Source: Vibrio parahaemolyticus
GTDB lineage: Bacteria > Pseudomonadota > Gammaproteobacteria > Enterobacterales > Vibrionaceae
DNA: 64,000 nt
Assembly (NCBI RefSeq): GCF_900460535.1
Contig: NZ_UHIL01000001.1
Location: forward strand, 2,294,001-2,358,000
Reading direction: 5' to 3'
Positions 54,766 through 64,000 of the stretch are shown here, piece after piece. How positions within the stretch are numbered: position 1 is the stretch's first letter; every line of letters begins with the position of its first letter. Made by a program: the position numbers and the translations under genes. The notes under the pieces are model-generated. The model worked only from the letters and a program-made list of their open reading frames with translations, was not told the DNA's origin and ran no database searches.

Positions 54766-55167
54766 CTAGAAGCTGTATTTCACACCAACTGCCCCACCCA
54801 ACTGTAAGTCAGGGCCTTTATAGAGATCGAGCTCAGGATGGATCTGCGCATAAACGTCCCACCCTTTCGATAGGTCCCAGTTCACGCCAAGTGGAACACG
54901 AATACCAAATTCGTCATCCCACTCATACCAGCCACCAACCCCGACATACCAAGTGATTGGCATATTCTGGTCAAACGCACCACGCTTCGCAATATAGTCG
55001 AACGCCATGCCATCGTTGCCAATGATACCTCGATATTTGTTGTCAACTTCCACAACCACGCTCAATTGCTGGTCTACTGCCATACCGACAGACAGATTAG
55101 CAGGCTCGTTAGCCGCCATTGCCGAGCTAGAAATAAGACCCACTGCTAAGATAATTTTATTCTTCAT
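54766..55167 (-). CDS. Small outer-membrane beta-barrel-like protein
   Basis: A 133-residue protein with a signal peptide (MKNKIILAVGLISSSAMA) and beta strands rich in Trp/Tyr and Gly (TWYVGVGGWYEWDDEFGIRV), ending GGAVGVKYSF like an outer-membrane barrel. It is short for a barrel, so it may be a half-size protein or form oligomers. The ATG at 55167 is used; a TTG four codons earlier is unlikely. Function unknown. Confidence 0.75.
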   Translation of the reverse strand: MKNKIILAVGLISSSAMAANEPANLSVGMAVDQQLSVVVEVDNKYRGIIGNDGMAFDYIAKRGAFDQNMPITWYVGVGGWYEWDDEFGIRVPLGVNWDLSKGWDVYAQIHPELDLYKGPDLQLGGAVGVKYSF

Positions 55168-55412
55168 ACACGTTATCAATTCTTAAAAAAACATCGTGCA
55201 TAATTCAAACATGTTCAATATTTGTTATGTCATCAGCGAGTAAACGATTTGTACGAAAAAGCCGACAAAAGTAAAGATGAGTTTGAGATCACAAGGTTCA
55301 ATAAGGTGAGCCTAGGCCGTACTTATGAAACCAATAGGCAAAAAATATAGGCAAGAAAGTCAGGCAGGTAGGCAATAGATAATAAGTTATTCAGCAATAT
55401 CCAAAAAACAAA

Positions 55413-55434
55413 AAAGGAGGCCTTAGCCTCCTTT
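55413..55434 (-). terminator. ptsG terminator
   Basis: AAAGGAGGC / GCCTCCTTT stem with a 4-base loop, followed on the minus strand by a T-run; 22 bases beyond the ptsG stop. Confidence 0.9.
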
Positions 55435-55455
55435 CAAAACAATGAATGTTGGGGA

Positions 55456-56886
55456 TTAACCGTGGTTACGGATCCACTCATCCATTTCAGTTTTTAGGTT
55501 GTCAGACTTAGTACCGAAGATAGCCTGAACACCACCTGCAACAACTACAACACCAGCAGCGCCAAGTTGTTTTAGTTTGTCTTGGTCAACCGCAGCAGTA
55601 TCTGCAACAGCAACACGTAGACGAGTGATACATGCGTCTAGACCAGTGATGTTTGCTTTGCCGCCGAATGCTGCAACAAGCTCACCTGCCATGTCTGAAC
55701 TAGAAGTCGCCGCAGCTTCTTCAGTTTCATCTTCACGACCAGGAGTTTTTAGGTCAAGAGCTGTGATTACTGCACGGAACACTACGTAGTAGATTACTGC
55801 GTAAACTAGACCAACAGCGATCATCAGACCCATCTTCTGAGCGTTACCAGATAGAACTAGGAAGTCGATCAGACCATGAGAGAAAGATGTACCGTGTACA
55901 AAGCCTAGAGTGTTAGCAACGATGTATGCAGAACCAGCTAGTAGAGCGTGGATACCGTATAGAACAGGAGCAACGAATAGGAATGAGAATTCGATTGGCT
56001 CAGTAATACCTGTTAGGAATGAAGTCAGAGCAGCTGACGCCATGATACCCATTACTTTCGCGCGGTTTTCAGGTTTAGCACAGTGAGCAATTGCGATTGC
56101 TGCAGCTGGTAGACCGAACATCTTGAACATGTAACCACCCGCTAGCTGACCGAAGCCATTACCAGCAGCACGAGATGCTTCATCAGCAACTAGGTAACAA
56201 GTTAGAACGCCGTGTTGAGTTTCGCCTGCTGCGTTAACACAAGTACCAGCTTCGAAGAAGAAAGGTACGTTCCAAACGTGGTGTAGACCGAATGGGATTA
56301 GTGAACGCTCAACAACACCGTAGATACCGAATGCTAGTTGTGGGTTTTGGTGCGCAGCCCAGTCAGAGAATGCAGAGATTGCACCGCCGATTGGTGGCCA
56401 AATTACAGAAAGAATTACACCAAGGATGATCGCTGCAAAACCAGTGATGATTGGCACTGCACGCTTACCTGCAAAGAAGCCAAGGTATTCTGGAAGTTGA
56501 ATTTTGAAGAAACGGTTGAATGCCCAAGCAGCAACACCACCGACAAGGATACCACCTAGTACACCTGTATCGATTTTTTCAACGCCCATTACGCCAGCCA
56601 TAACACCTAGTGTTGCTGTCATGATGCCGTAACCAACAATAGCAGCTAGACCAGCTACACCATCGTTGTTTGTGAAGCCTAGTGCAACACCTACAGCGAA
56701 TAGAAGTGCCATTTGGCCGAATACTGAACCACCAGCTTGTTCCATAAGGTTAGAAACGATCTCTGGAATAAAGCTTAGGTGGGCAGCACCAACACCTAGT
56801 AAAATACCTGCAACTGGTAAAACTGATACTGGAAGCATCAGCGCCTTACCAACTTTTTGCAGGTTAGCAAAAAGGTTCTTAAACAT
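55456..56886 (-). CDS. ptsG: PTS glucose-specific EIICB component
   Basis: A 476-residue glucose permease. The EIIC membrane domain (about 1-380) includes [18 protein letters not shown] and [20 protein letters not shown]; the EIIB domain has the phosphorylated cysteine in [13 protein letters not shown] (Cys419). It imports and phosphorylates glucose, with phosphate from EIIA-Glc. Mlc, encoded 7 kb away, is expected to repress it. Stand-alone gene with a long upstream region and its own terminator. Confidence 0.95.
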   Translation of the reverse strand: MFKNLFANLQKVGKALMLPVSVLPVAGILLGVGAAHLSFIPEIVSNLMEQAGGSVFGQMALLFAVGVALGFTNNDGVAGLAAIVGYGIMTATLGVMAGVMGVEKIDTGVLGGILVGGVAAWAFNRFFKIQLPEYLGFFAGKRAVPIITGFAAIILGVILSVIWPPIGGAISAFSDWAAHQNPQLAFGIYGVVERSLIPFGLHHVWNVPFFFEAGTCVNAAGETQHGVLTCYLVADEASRAAGNGFGQLAGGYMFKMFGLPAAAIAIAHCAKPENRAKVMGIMASAALTSFLTGITEPIEFSFLFVAPVLYGIHALLAGSAYIVANTLGFVHGTSFSHGLIDFLVLSGNAQKMGLMIAVGLVYAVIYYVVFRAVITALDLKTPGREDETEEAAATSSSDMAGELVAAFGGKANITGLDACITRLRVAVADTAAVDQDKLKQLGAAGVVVVAGGVQAIFGTKSDNLKTEMDEWIRNHG

Positions 56887-57289
56887 GTTTATGCTCCTGA
56901 TAAATTTATAAGTATTATTTGGGCACTAACGGCACACCCCCGTAGCCTAAAGGTTAGCACCCAATGAAAATGTAACCACAACTGCATTATATTTTCCGGC
57001 TCTAAATATATATTGATGACCCTCAAACTTTCCACACAGTTACGAAATTTAGTTTCAAAACAAGTCTTAGATCACACCCAAAAACGGTCAATGAAAAGGT
57101 TTGCATTTAACTTATATTACTGTTTTATAAAGATTTTATTATTTATATTATTAATTTTAAGGCGTAAATAAAATACAGAACAATGTTATTTTTAGTAACA
57201 AAATTACATTTGTGAAATTTGAATGTTATTGAATCAACATTTTTCGTAAACATTAAAATGAAGAGTACATCTGACGTATTTGCAAACAA
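56887..57289. other. ptsG upstream region
   Basis: About 400 bases, strongly AT-rich. On the minus strand a TATAAT box is at 56986-56991, about 100 bases before the ptsG ATG, without a good -35 hexamer. An isolated half CRP site lies at 57072-57076. Nothing like a small RNA gene is clear. Confidence 0.5.
56986..56991 (-). promoter_or_regulatory. Candidate ptsG -10 box
   Basis: Perfect TATAAT on the minus strand, about 95 bases before the ptsG ATG. The -35 position 17 bases away is poor, which would fit a promoter needing an activator such as CRP. AT-rich context lowers confidence. Confidence 0.4.
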
Positions 57290-57313
57290 AAAAAGGAGCT
57301 TTCGCTCCTTTTT
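57290..57313 (-). terminator. Terminator of the fab-tmk-holB-tatD run
   Basis: GGAGC / GCTCC stem with loop TTTC and five A:T pairs on each side, followed by a T-run on the minus strand; 19 bases beyond the tatD stop. Confidence 0.85.
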
Positions 57314-57331
57314 AATACCGGATGTCATTTT

Positions 57332-58099
57332 TTATCGCAAAAAAAGATTTCGGAAGTTTTCGGTGGTTTTATGCGCAACCTCAGACAGTGCACATGACTT
57401 AAGTTGCGCAATATACGCGGCAACCTCGACAACATAAGCCGGTTGGTTCTCTTTTCCTCGATGAGGAATTGGAGCCAAGTATGGTGAGTCGGTCTCAATC
57501 AGCAGTCGCTCTAATGGCAACGCTTTCACCACTTCTTTCAACTCGGTTGCTTGACGAAAAGTCACGATACCTGAAATCGAGATATAAAAACCCAAATCCA
57601 TAGCAGCTTCGGCAAAGGGAAGATCTTCAGTAAAACAATGAATGACACCACCACATTTCTCTGCACCACCATTACGTAAAATGTCCAATGTATCTTCACG
57701 CGCATTGCGGGTGTGAATAATAAGCGGCTTGTTCAGTTCAACCGCCAACTCAACCTGCTGTTCAAAACGCTCTTTTTGAAGTACCGCTGTTTCTGGTTTG
57801 TAATGGTAGTCCAATCCAGTTTCGCCAATAGCAACGACTCTTTCGTGGCTAGCATGGCGACGCAACGTCTCCATGGAAAACGCACTCTCAACATCCAATG
57901 GGTGAACACCACAAGAAGCGTACACATTCTCGTAAGGTTCGATCATCTCCAACATATTAGGAAATGAGTCTAACGTAACACCTACAGATAGCAGCTCTTT
58001 TACGTTAGCTTGCTTTGCTTTGTTAATAACGTCTTCAATATTGATATGAAGATCATCGTAATTCAATTTGTCTAAATGACAGTGCGAATCTACGAACAT
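57332..58099 (-). CDS. TatD-family metal-dependent hydrolase (YcfH)
   Basis: A 255-residue amidohydrolase-fold DNase-type protein. Metal ligands lie in FVDSHCHLDKL, the glutamate in IGETGLDYHY, the two histidines in PLIIHTRNA and GGVIHCFTED, and the aspartate in LIETDSPYLAP. The order tmk-holB-ycfH matches E. coli, so this is the YcfH paralogue rather than TatD itself. Start overlaps the holB end by 10 bases. Confidence 0.93.
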   Translation of the reverse strand: MFVDSHCHLDKLNYDDLHINIEDVINKAKQANVKELLSVGVTLDSFPNMLEMIEPYENVYASCGVHPLDVESAFSMETLRRHASHERVVAIGETGLDYHYKPETAVLQKERFEQQVELAVELNKPLIIHTRNAREDTLDILRNGGAEKCGGVIHCFTEDLPFAEAAMDLGFYISISGIVTFRQATELKEVVKALPLERLLIETDSPYLAPIPHRGKENQPAYVVEVAAYIAQLKSCALSEVAHKTTENFRNLFLR

Positions 58100-59052
58100 A
58101 ATGCCTCTCGTGATTCAATTAACCAGTTCATTGATAGTAGCTCAAGGTTCAAACCCGGAAAGGTTTGCATTTGCGCTTTGAGCTCCATGAGTTTCTTTGT
58201 TGATGCATACAACCCATCGTAATGATGGGGCTGAAATTTCGCGGCACCAGGCAGTATACCTTCGTCTACAACACCAAACTGCGCCTTCTGAGCATCCGTC
58301 AATAACAACCATGCCCAATCCAGCGCTTGGTCTGGATTTTTTGCCATTAACGATGCACATTTGGATACATCAGACGTCGGAAATAACAGTGTTTCAACCA
58401 AACAACGTTCGAAAGCCGAATACTCCTCTAGCTCACCATTTTTCAACGATTCAAGCGTTTTTAATGGAGAACCCATATTCAGTTTCAGTGCGAAAGCCGG
58501 TACTTGAGACAAGCCTTGCTCCCCTATCCACTGCATAGCTTGATCGGTTGAAGGCGGCATCACAACCCAATGCTGGCATCGGCTACGAATCGTCGGTAGC
58601 AATCTTTCTTGATTATGAGTGACCAGCAAAAACAAACATTTTTCGCCCGGTTCTTCCAGCGTTTTTAATAGCGCATTAGAAGCGGATTCATTCATCGCAT
58701 CGGCTGGCTCAATCACAAACAAACGGTAACCATTCAGCTGAGAAGATTCATGAGCTAGACGATTGCAAGCGCGAATTTGGTCAACCGTAATCGCCTTGCC
58801 TTCTTTCTCTGGCTTAATCCAGTGCAAATCTGGATGGCTTTGAGATTTCGTCAGTTGACAGCTATGGCAAAAACCGCAAGCTTCACTGCTGTAGTTTTGA
58901 CAAAGAAGTGCATGACTAAAAAACTCAACAAGCTTTTCTACTGCCAAGCCTTTATCACTTTGCAGCAATAAAGCTCCAGGAATTCGATCTGAATCCAACC
59001 CAGATTTGAGGTTCTCCCATGCTGGCTTTAGCCAAGGAAAATCATTAAACAT
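58090..59052 (-). CDS. holB: DNA polymerase III delta-prime subunit
   Basis: A 320-residue clamp-loader AAA+ subunit. A zinc-binding cysteine set (CQNYSSEACGFCHSCQ) and the sensor region NALLKTLEEPGEKCLFLLVT are as expected. Delta-prime lacks a working Walker A, which agrees with GALLLQSDKGLAVEKLVEF. Linked to tmk (24-base gap) as in E. coli. Confidence 0.94.
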   Translation of the reverse strand: MFNDFPWLKPAWENLKSGLDSDRIPGALLLQSDKGLAVEKLVEFFSHALLCQNYSSEACGFCHSCQLTKSQSHPDLHWIKPEKEGKAITVDQIRACNRLAHESSQLNGYRLFVIEPADAMNESASNALLKTLEEPGEKCLFLLVTHNQERLLPTIRSRCQHWVVMPPSTDQAMQWIGEQGLSQVPAFALKLNMGSPLKTLESLKNGELEEYSAFERCLVETLLFPTSDVSKCASLMAKNPDQALDWAWLLLTDAQKAQFGVVDEGILPGAAKFQPHHYDGLYASTKKLMELKAQMQTFPGLNLELLSMNWLIESREALCS

Positions 59053-59076
59053 GCGTAACCTATATTCGCTTTTTAC

Positions 59077-59709
59077 TTACTGGCGAGACAACCATTCGTT
59101 CAAGGCGTCTTGAATATCACGAGACACTTCTTCAATCGATTGTTCTGCATTGATCACAACAATCGACGGATCAGCATTGGCGATTTCCAAATAACGCTCA
59201 CGAGTGCGCTCGAAGAAGCTGATATCCATCTTTTCAATACGGTCTAGCTCGCCACGACCACGAGCGCGCTCAAGACCGATACAAGGGTCGATATCCATAT
59301 AAAGTGTAAATGCGGGCTTAAAGTCACCCAACGTAGTGTCACGAAGGTTTTTCATGAGTGACGCATCAATTTGACGGCCACCACCTTGGTAAGCTTGTGA
59401 TGACAAGTCATGGCGATCGCCAACAACCCATTGTCCGTTTGCAAGCGCTGGCTTAATCACATTCTCAACCAGTTGAACACGCGCGGCGTACAACAGAAGC
59501 AACTCTGTCATGTCTTTCAACTCTTCGCCTTCATGCTCTTCCTTGACTAAAGCGCGCATTTTCTCGGCAAGAGGTGTCCCACCAGGTTCACGCGTGTTAA
59601 CGATGTTTTCGATTCCCGCTTGTTTGAGCGTGTCCAAAACCGTTTTAATCGCAGTGCTTTTCCCCGCGCCTTCAAGGCCCTCTACGACAATAAAGTTTGC
59701 TTTCATCAT
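59077..59709 (-). CDS. tmk: Thymidylate kinase
   Basis: A 210-residue P-loop kinase making dTDP from dTMP. The P-loop is [19 protein letters not shown], followed by [11 protein letters not shown] (DR/E-P motif) and [18 protein letters not shown]; the lid is [12 protein letters not shown]. Two consecutive ATGs (59709, 59706) overlap the mltG stop; either could start. Confidence 0.96.
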   Translation of the reverse strand: MMKANFIVVEGLEGAGKSTAIKTVLDTLKQAGIENIVNTREPGGTPLAEKMRALVKEEHEGEELKDMTELLLLYAARVQLVENVIKPALANGQWVVGDRHDLSSQAYQGGGRQIDASLMKNLRDTTLGDFKPAFTLYMDIDPCIGLERARGRGELDRIEKMDISFFERTRERYLEIANADPSIVVINAEQSIEEVSRDIQDALNEWLSRQ

Positions 59710-60722
59710 TTGTTCTTTCTTAGTTCTCTTAAATAGGCTCGAACAGCACGATTGTGCTCAGCAAGTGATTTCGAGAAAACGTGTCCGCCCGTCCCACTTG
59801 CTACAAAATATAAGTAATCACTGCTTTCTGGGTTTAGTGCAGCTTCAATAGAGGCTTCTCCGGCCATTGCAATAGGTGTCGGCGGCAAACCATTAATAAC
59901 GTAGGTATTGTATGGTGTTGGGGTGCGTAGGTCTTTCTTACGGATGTTACCATCGTAAGCATCCCCCATTCCGTAGATAACGGTCGGATCCGTTTGAAGT
60001 CGCATACGTTTATTCAAACGGTTAACAAACACAGAAGCAACACGTTCGCGTTCTGAATCAATCGCCGTTTCTTTTTCGATAATCGAGGCAAGGATCAGCG
60101 CTTCATACTTGTCTTTGAGAGGCAGCTTCTCCTGACGAGCGTCCCAGTTCGCATCCAGTATTTTATTTAATTTGGAATGTGCACGCTTTAGCAACTGACT
60201 TTCGCTCGCACCAGCGGTGTAGTGGTACGTTTCAGCCAAAAACAAGCCTTCAAGCTTATCACGTTCAATACCAAGCTTCTGTGCCATCTCTTTTTCTGAC
60301 AACCCTGAAAGGTCGTGTTGAACATACGGTGCGCTTTGAAGTTGCTCTAACCACTCAGAAAAACGACTACCTTCAACAAACGTGATGGCAAATTGATGTT
60401 CTTTGCCTGTATTGAGTAGCTCTAACGCCTCGTAAAGCGATACATTTGGCTCGAGTTGGTAAGTGCCGGCTCGCACTTGAAGAAGCTCTGGGTAAAGATG
60501 GGGCATTAAGCGAGTGTAATCAGACGCTTTTACGATGTTCTCTTTCACCAAATCGCGCATTACACGATGAAAGCTTGTGCCGTTTTCGACAGTGAACAGT
60601 TGAGGTTGCTCAATTAAAATTGGCAAGTTAACGTATTGCTTTGTTTGTGAAACAACGTAAAAAAACCCTGCTGCGCTTATCACAGCGATCAGCACAACAA
60701 AAGCCAACAGTTTTTTAATCAC
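59706..60722 (-). CDS. mltG: Endolytic murein transglycosylase MltG
   Basis: A 338-residue inner-membrane enzyme (YceG) that cuts nascent peptidoglycan and helps end glycan chains. Membrane helix at residues 3-26, a LysM-like middle domain, and the catalytic glutamate in [45 protein letters not shown]-type substrate loop is present. Start is GTG at 60722, overlapping the pabC stop (GTGA). Confidence 0.94.
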   Translation of the reverse strand: MIKKLLAFVVLIAVISAAGFFYVVSQTKQYVNLPILIEQPQLFTVENGTSFHRVMRDLVKENIVKASDYTRLMPHLYPELLQVRAGTYQLEPNVSLYEALELLNTGKEHQFAITFVEGSRFSEWLEQLQSAPYVQHDLSGLSEKEMAQKLGIERDKLEGLFLAETYHYTAGASESQLLKRAHSKLNKILDANWDARQEKLPLKDKYEALILASIIEKETAIDSERERVASVFVNRLNKRMRLQTDPTVIYGMGDAYDGNIRKKDLRTPTPYNTYVINGLPPTPIAMAGEASIEAALNPESSDYLYFVASGTGGHVFSKSLAEHNRAVRAYLRELRKNK

Positions 60723-61537
60723 GTATTTAAATTCCCTTGCAGTCGTTGAGTCAGTTTTCCTATCGGAAAGACAGTTTTGTGGTTATTGGAGGCTGTAATG
60801 CTCGTGACAGGTGCAACACCTAGTAGTGAGTTGCACATCCATACTTCATCCGCAGAAAGCAGTTCCATCAGAGAAAAGTCCCCTACTTCAACTTCGGTAT
60901 TATTGGCCTCAAAAAATTCAAGCACCTTGCGACGCATCACGCCTGCGACGCCAGACAAATTTAAGCTAGGCGTATAAACCTTGTTATCTTTAACCCAAAA
61001 AAGGTTTGCCATTGTAGTTTCAATGACATGATTTTGCACATTTAACGTCACTGCATCGGCAAAGTTAGAGTGATCAATTTCAGCTTTCGCAAGCACTTGT
61101 TCTAAGCGATTGTTGTGTTTATGCCCTGCCAGCAAAGGCTGAATTCCGAGACGGGTTTCGCATACCCCCAGATTCACCCCATTTTGTTGCCAGTCGACAT
61201 AATGGACAGGAAATGCAAAGTTCGAGATGGTCACCATTGGGCCCTCAATGCCCTTAGTGCCATACCCTCTTCCACCGATTCCGCGGCTAATGTGAATTTT
61301 GATTCCAGCGTGTTCATCTTTCAGGGTAGCCAAGTGAGCCCACTCGGAAACTATACTCCAGTCAGGTAAAGGAATATGAAGTGTTTTGAGACATGCTTCC
61401 AAACGTTCAACATGCGCTTGCCAATACCCTAGCTCGCCGTTTTTAGTCTGGATAGTAGTAAAGCAACCGTCTCCATATTGAAAAGAGCGGTCACCTAATG
61501 AAACCTGTGTTTGTGGAACTCCATTTACCCAAAACAT
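60719..61537 (-). CDS. pabC: Aminodeoxychorismate lyase
   Basis: A 272-residue PLP enzyme (class IV aminotransferase fold) releasing pyruvate to give 4-aminobenzoate for folate. FQYGDGCFTTIQTKNGELGY, HISRGIGGRGYG, and the PLP-lysine region AGHKHNNRLEQVLAKAEIDH are visible. Position fabF-pabC-mltG-tmk-holB is conserved in gammaproteobacteria. Confidence 0.95.
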   Translation of the reverse strand: MFWVNGVPQTQVSLGDRSFQYGDGCFTTIQTKNGELGYWQAHVERLEACLKTLHIPLPDWSIVSEWAHLATLKDEHAGIKIHISRGIGGRGYGTKGIEGPMVTISNFAFPVHYVDWQQNGVNLGVCETRLGIQPLLAGHKHNNRLEQVLAKAEIDHSNFADAVTLNVQNHVIETTMANLFWVKDNKVYTPSLNLSGVAGVMRRKVLEFFEANNTEVEVGDFSLMELLSADEVWMCNSLLGVAPVTSITASNNHKTVFPIGKLTQRLQGNLNT

Positions 61538-61575
61538 TAGAACACCCTTAGGTTACAGACGACAAATAAAAGAAA

Positions 61576-61602
61576 ACGGCTCAATGCTAAGCATCGAGCC
61601 GT
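61576..61602 (-). terminator. fabF terminator
   Basis: ACGGCTC / GAGCCGT stem continued by ATGC/GCAT after one mismatch, then TTTCTTTTATTTG on the minus strand. It lies between fabF and pabC, so pabC has at least some transcription of its own. Confidence 0.75.
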
Positions 61603-61643
61603 TAGAATACAAGTTTCGCGGTCTTAAAACCTTATTAGAGATT

Positions 61644-62894
61644 TTACTCAGCGAACTTTTTGAAGATCAAAGAACCGTTTGTACCACCAAAGCCAAACGA
61701 GTTACAGATTGCGTATTCCATACCTTCAACTTTGCGCGCTGTGTGTGGCACAAGGTCAATGTCTAGACCTTCTTCTGGATCATCAAGGTTAATCGTTGGT
61801 GGAACGATTTGGTCAACCAAAGACATAATCGTGATGATAGCTTCAACTGAACCAGCAGCACCCAATAGGTGACCAGTCATTGACTTAGTTGAAGAAACAA
61901 GAACTTGTTTTGCACCCTCTTCACCAAGAGCACGTTTCACACCCTTGATTTCAGCAACGTCGCCAGCAGGAGTAGATGTACCGTGAGCATTCACGTAACC
62001 TACTTGAGTACCCGTGATGTTCGCATCACGCATTGCGGCTTCCATTGCTAACGCACCACCTGAACCATCTTCACTTGGTGAAGTCATGTGGTAAGCATCA
62101 CCAGACATACCAAAGCCAACTAGCTCTGCGTAAATCTTAGCGCCACGTGCTTTCGCATGTTCGTATTCTTCAAGAACCATCACGCCAGCACCATCACCTA
62201 GAACGAAGCCGTCACGGCCTTTATCCCATGGACGAGACGCCTTTTGAGGTTCGTCATTGCGAGTAGAAAGTGCTTTAGCAGCACCGAAGCCTGCCATACC
62301 AAGAGGCGTAGAAGCTTTCTCTGCACCACCAGCAACCATCGCGTCTGCATCACCGTATGCAATCATACGAGCAGCGTGGCCAATGTTATGTAGACCTGTA
62401 GTACATGCAGTAGAGATCGCGATGTTTGGACCACGAAGACCACGCATGATAGACAGGTTACCCGCAACCATGTTTACGATGGTCGAAGGAACAAAAAATG
62501 GGCTAACTTTGCGAGGACCTTTCTCAACCAGTGCTGAGTGACCAGTTTCAATGAGGTCTAGGCCGCCAATACCTGAGCCGATTGCAACACCAACTCGAGG
62601 CGCGTTTTCTTCGGTAATTTGTAAGCCAGAGTCATCTAGCGCTTGGATACCCGCTGCAATGCCGTACTGGATGAATAGATCCATTTTACGAGCATCTTTT
62701 TTAGACATGTACTCTGTGCAATCGAAATCTTTAACAAGACCTGCAAAACGAGTTGAGAAGTTCGTAGTATCGAAGTGTTCGATATTTACGATACCGCTTT
62801 TACCTTCAAGCAGGGCTTTCCAAGATGATTCTACTGTGTTGCCTACCGGTGACAACATACCCATGCCAGTGACAACTACACGACGCTTGGACAC
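61644..62894 (-). CDS. fabF: Beta-ketoacyl-ACP synthase II
   Basis: A 416-residue elongating condensing enzyme. The catalytic triad is visible: cysteine in [15 protein letters not shown], histidines in [13 protein letters not shown] and [13 protein letters not shown]. FabF extends palmitoleoyl-ACP to cis-vaccenoyl-ACP. Start is GTG at 62894 with GGAG upstream. Between acpP and pabC in the fab cluster. Confidence 0.97.
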   Translation of the reverse strand: MSKRRVVVTGMGMLSPVGNTVESSWKALLEGKSGIVNIEHFDTTNFSTRFAGLVKDFDCTEYMSKKDARKMDLFIQYGIAAGIQALDDSGLQITEENAPRVGVAIGSGIGGLDLIETGHSALVEKGPRKVSPFFVPSTIVNMVAGNLSIMRGLRGPNIAISTACTTGLHNIGHAARMIAYGDADAMVAGGAEKASTPLGMAGFGAAKALSTRNDEPQKASRPWDKGRDGFVLGDGAGVMVLEEYEHAKARGAKIYAELVGFGMSGDAYHMTSPSEDGSGGALAMEAAMRDANITGTQVGYVNAHGTSTPAGDVAEIKGVKRALGEEGAKQVLVSSTKSMTGHLLGAAGSVEAIITIMSLVDQIVPPTINLDDPEEGLDIDLVPHTARKVEGMEYAICNSFGFGGTNGSLIFKKFAE

Positions 62895-62954
62895 GATATA
62901 ATTCTCCGGGAATTGAATATTTCTATGAGAGGATAGAAGAAGTTAGAAAGAACA

Positions 62955-62977
62955 CAGGCGGTCTAGGAGACCGCCTG
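62955..62977 (-). terminator. Hairpin between acpP and fabF
   Basis: Perfect 10-bp stem (CAGGCGGTCT / AGACCGCCTG) with a 3-base loop, 11 bases beyond the acpP stop. The minus-strand tail is TGTTCTTTCT, not a full T-run. It probably acts as a partial terminator, letting acpP be made in excess of fabF. Confidence 0.65.
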
Positions 62978-62987
62978 GGAGAGATAA

Positions 62988-63221
62988 TTACTGAGCGCTG
63001 TTTACGTAGTCGATTGCAGCTTGAACAGTAGTGATCTTCTCAGCTTCTTCATCAGGAATCTCAGTGTCGAATTCCTCTTCTAGAGCCATAACTAGTTCTA
63101 CAGTGTCTAGAGAATCAGCACCTAGATCATCAACGAAAGAAGCTTCGTTTTTAACTTCTGCTTCGTCTACACCTAGCTGTTCAACAATGATTTTCTTTAC
63201 GCGTTCTTCGATGTTGCTCAT
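62988..63221 (-). CDS. acpP: Acyl carrier protein
   Basis: A 77-residue acidic protein carrying 4'-phosphopantetheine on Ser37 in [21 protein letters not shown]. It shuttles acyl chains through fatty-acid synthesis. Gene lies between fabG and fabF as usual. 245 bases separate it from fabG, leaving room for its own strong promoter. Confidence 0.98.
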
Positions 63222-63466
63222 TTTTCTTTTCCTTTACAGATTTCGCCTAATGCGATGATTCCGTAGTTTATTCGAACTATTGAAAGTTGCAAGGGGGTCC
63301 TTGCTGGTCAAACCACAAAATTAGCGAATTTAACCGAATTTCAATACATTTTTGACTTAAATCATGCACAAATCTTGCGCATAAGCATGACAAGTTCATG
63401 ACAGTTAATTGCAACTATAGGCTATTTTTCACAATGTAAAATAGCTAAATTTGCACGAACTGTGCA

Positions 63467-64000
63467 TTAAACCATGTACATGCCACCATTTACATGCAAA
63501 GTTTCACCAGTAATGTAAGCGGCTTCAGGTGAAGCTAGGAAAACTACTGCTGATGCAATTTCACGAGGATCACCCAAGCGACCAGCTGGCACGTTCGCCA
63601 ACGTTGCTGCACGTTGGTCATCATTTAGCGCCTTAGTCATGTCAGTTTCGATGAAACCAGGTGCAACTGTGTTAACAGTTACGCCACGAGAAGCCACTTC
63701 ACGAGCCATTGATTTGGTAAAACCAATCACGCCCGCTTTTGCTGCTGCGTAGTTAGTTTGACCCGCATTACCCATAGTACCTACAACAGAACCTACGTTA
63801 ATGATACGACCCGCGCGTTTTTTCATCATTCCACGCAGAACCGCTTTAGACATGCGGTAAATAGGCGTTAGGTTTGTGTTGATGATGTCGTTCCACTCAT
63901 CGTCTTTCATGCGCATTAGTAGGTTATCGCGAGTGATACCTGCGTTATTCACTAGAATATCGATCGCACCAAACTCATCGTTAATGGTTTTTAGTGTTGC
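63467..64000 (-). CDS. fabG: 3-oxoacyl-ACP reductase FabG, partial (N-terminus beyond right edge)
   Basis: The minus frame is open from the window edge to the stop at 63467 (about 178 codons). Visible are ILVNNAGITRDNLLMRM, the catalytic NVGSVVGTMGNAGQTNYAAAKAG (Ser, Tyr, Lys) and VNTVAPGFIETDMTKAL. It reduces beta-ketoacyl-ACP with NADPH. The nucleotide-binding N-terminus lies beyond position 64000. Confidence 0.96.
   Translation of the reverse strand, partial: ATLKTINDEFGAIDILVNNAGITRDNLLMRMKDDEWNDIINTNLTPIYRMSKAVLRGMMKKRAGRIINVGSVVGTMGNAGQTNYAAAKAGVIGFTKSMAREVASRGVTVNTVAPGFIETDMTKALNDDQRAATLANVPAGRLGDPREIASAVVFLASPEAAYITGETLHVNGGMYMV

Noticed and set aside
57061..57076. CRP site upstream of ptsG
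   Set aside because: TCACA half is present but the other half (CAAGT) matches one base of five.

Overview
The window is chromosomal DNA from a marine gammaproteobacterium, almost certainly a Vibrio close to the Harveyi clade (V. parahaemolyticus, V. alginolyticus, V. campbellii). This is inferred from gene order and protein character: fabG-acpP-fabF-pabC-mltG-tmk-holB-tatD-ptsG, cmk-rpsA-ihfB-lapA-lapB-pyrF, a CheV protein, and an OM barrel/NSS transporter cluster typical of Vibrio. The species cannot be fixed from sequence alone. No rRNA, tRNA, CRISPR array, insertion sequence or prophage was recognised.

Layout. (1) 1-4644, minus: an export operon with HlyD-type adaptor, TolC-like channel and two FtsX/MacB-type permeases; the second permease runs off the left edge and no ATPase is visible. 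(2) 4872-7294, minus: two GNAT acetyltransferases and two SAM methyltransferases. (3) 7687-8220, plus: an exported conserved protein of unknown function behind an AT-rich leader with a Fur-like site. (4) 8270-11353, minus: a suppressor-of-copper-sensitivity type thiol-redox operon (ScsD-like, ScsB-like, small membrane protein), divergent from a LysR regulator. (5) 12410-21897: tetrathionate/thiosulfate respiration, with TtrR and TtrS (minus), TtrBCA (plus), then the dihaem cytochromes TsdB and TsdA. A 15-base sequence with a GTGGA-AA-TCCAC palindrome is repeated exactly in the ttrS/ttrB promoter region and upstream of tsdB, so the two systems may form one regulon. (6) 22191-25759: pqiABC envelope lipid-transport operon with a 7-codon leader ORF. 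(7) 25851-30044, minus: UDP-glucuronate epimerase-like, polyprenyl-phosphate glycosyltransferase, VTT-domain membrane protein and ArnT-like transferase, a possible undescribed envelope glycosylation pathway. (8) 30535-33820: a small orphan ORF, an orphan peptide-type binding protein, and pyrF.

(9) 33911-40907: housekeeping genes lapB, lapA, ihfB, rpsA, cmk, sohB, yciK. (10) 41012-46220: SOS mutasome imuA-imuB-dnaE2 behind a perfect LexA box. (11) 46279-50602: cheV, then mlc divergent from pykA. (12) 50671-55167: patatin phospholipase, a 30-residue YnhF-like membrane peptide, an OM barrel, an NSS sodium symporter with its 31-residue MetS-like subunit, and a second OM protein. (13) 55456-64000, minus: ptsG, tatD, holB, tmk, mltG, pabC, fabF, acpP, and fabG cut by the right edge.

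Functional links: Mlc, PtsG and PykA together cover glucose uptake, its repression and the last step of glycolysis. TtrRSBCA plus TsdBA form an electron-acceptor module whose periplasmic sulfur chemistry sits next to Scs thiol-redox genes. The LapAB, Pqi and glycosyltransferase genes all act on the outer envelope.
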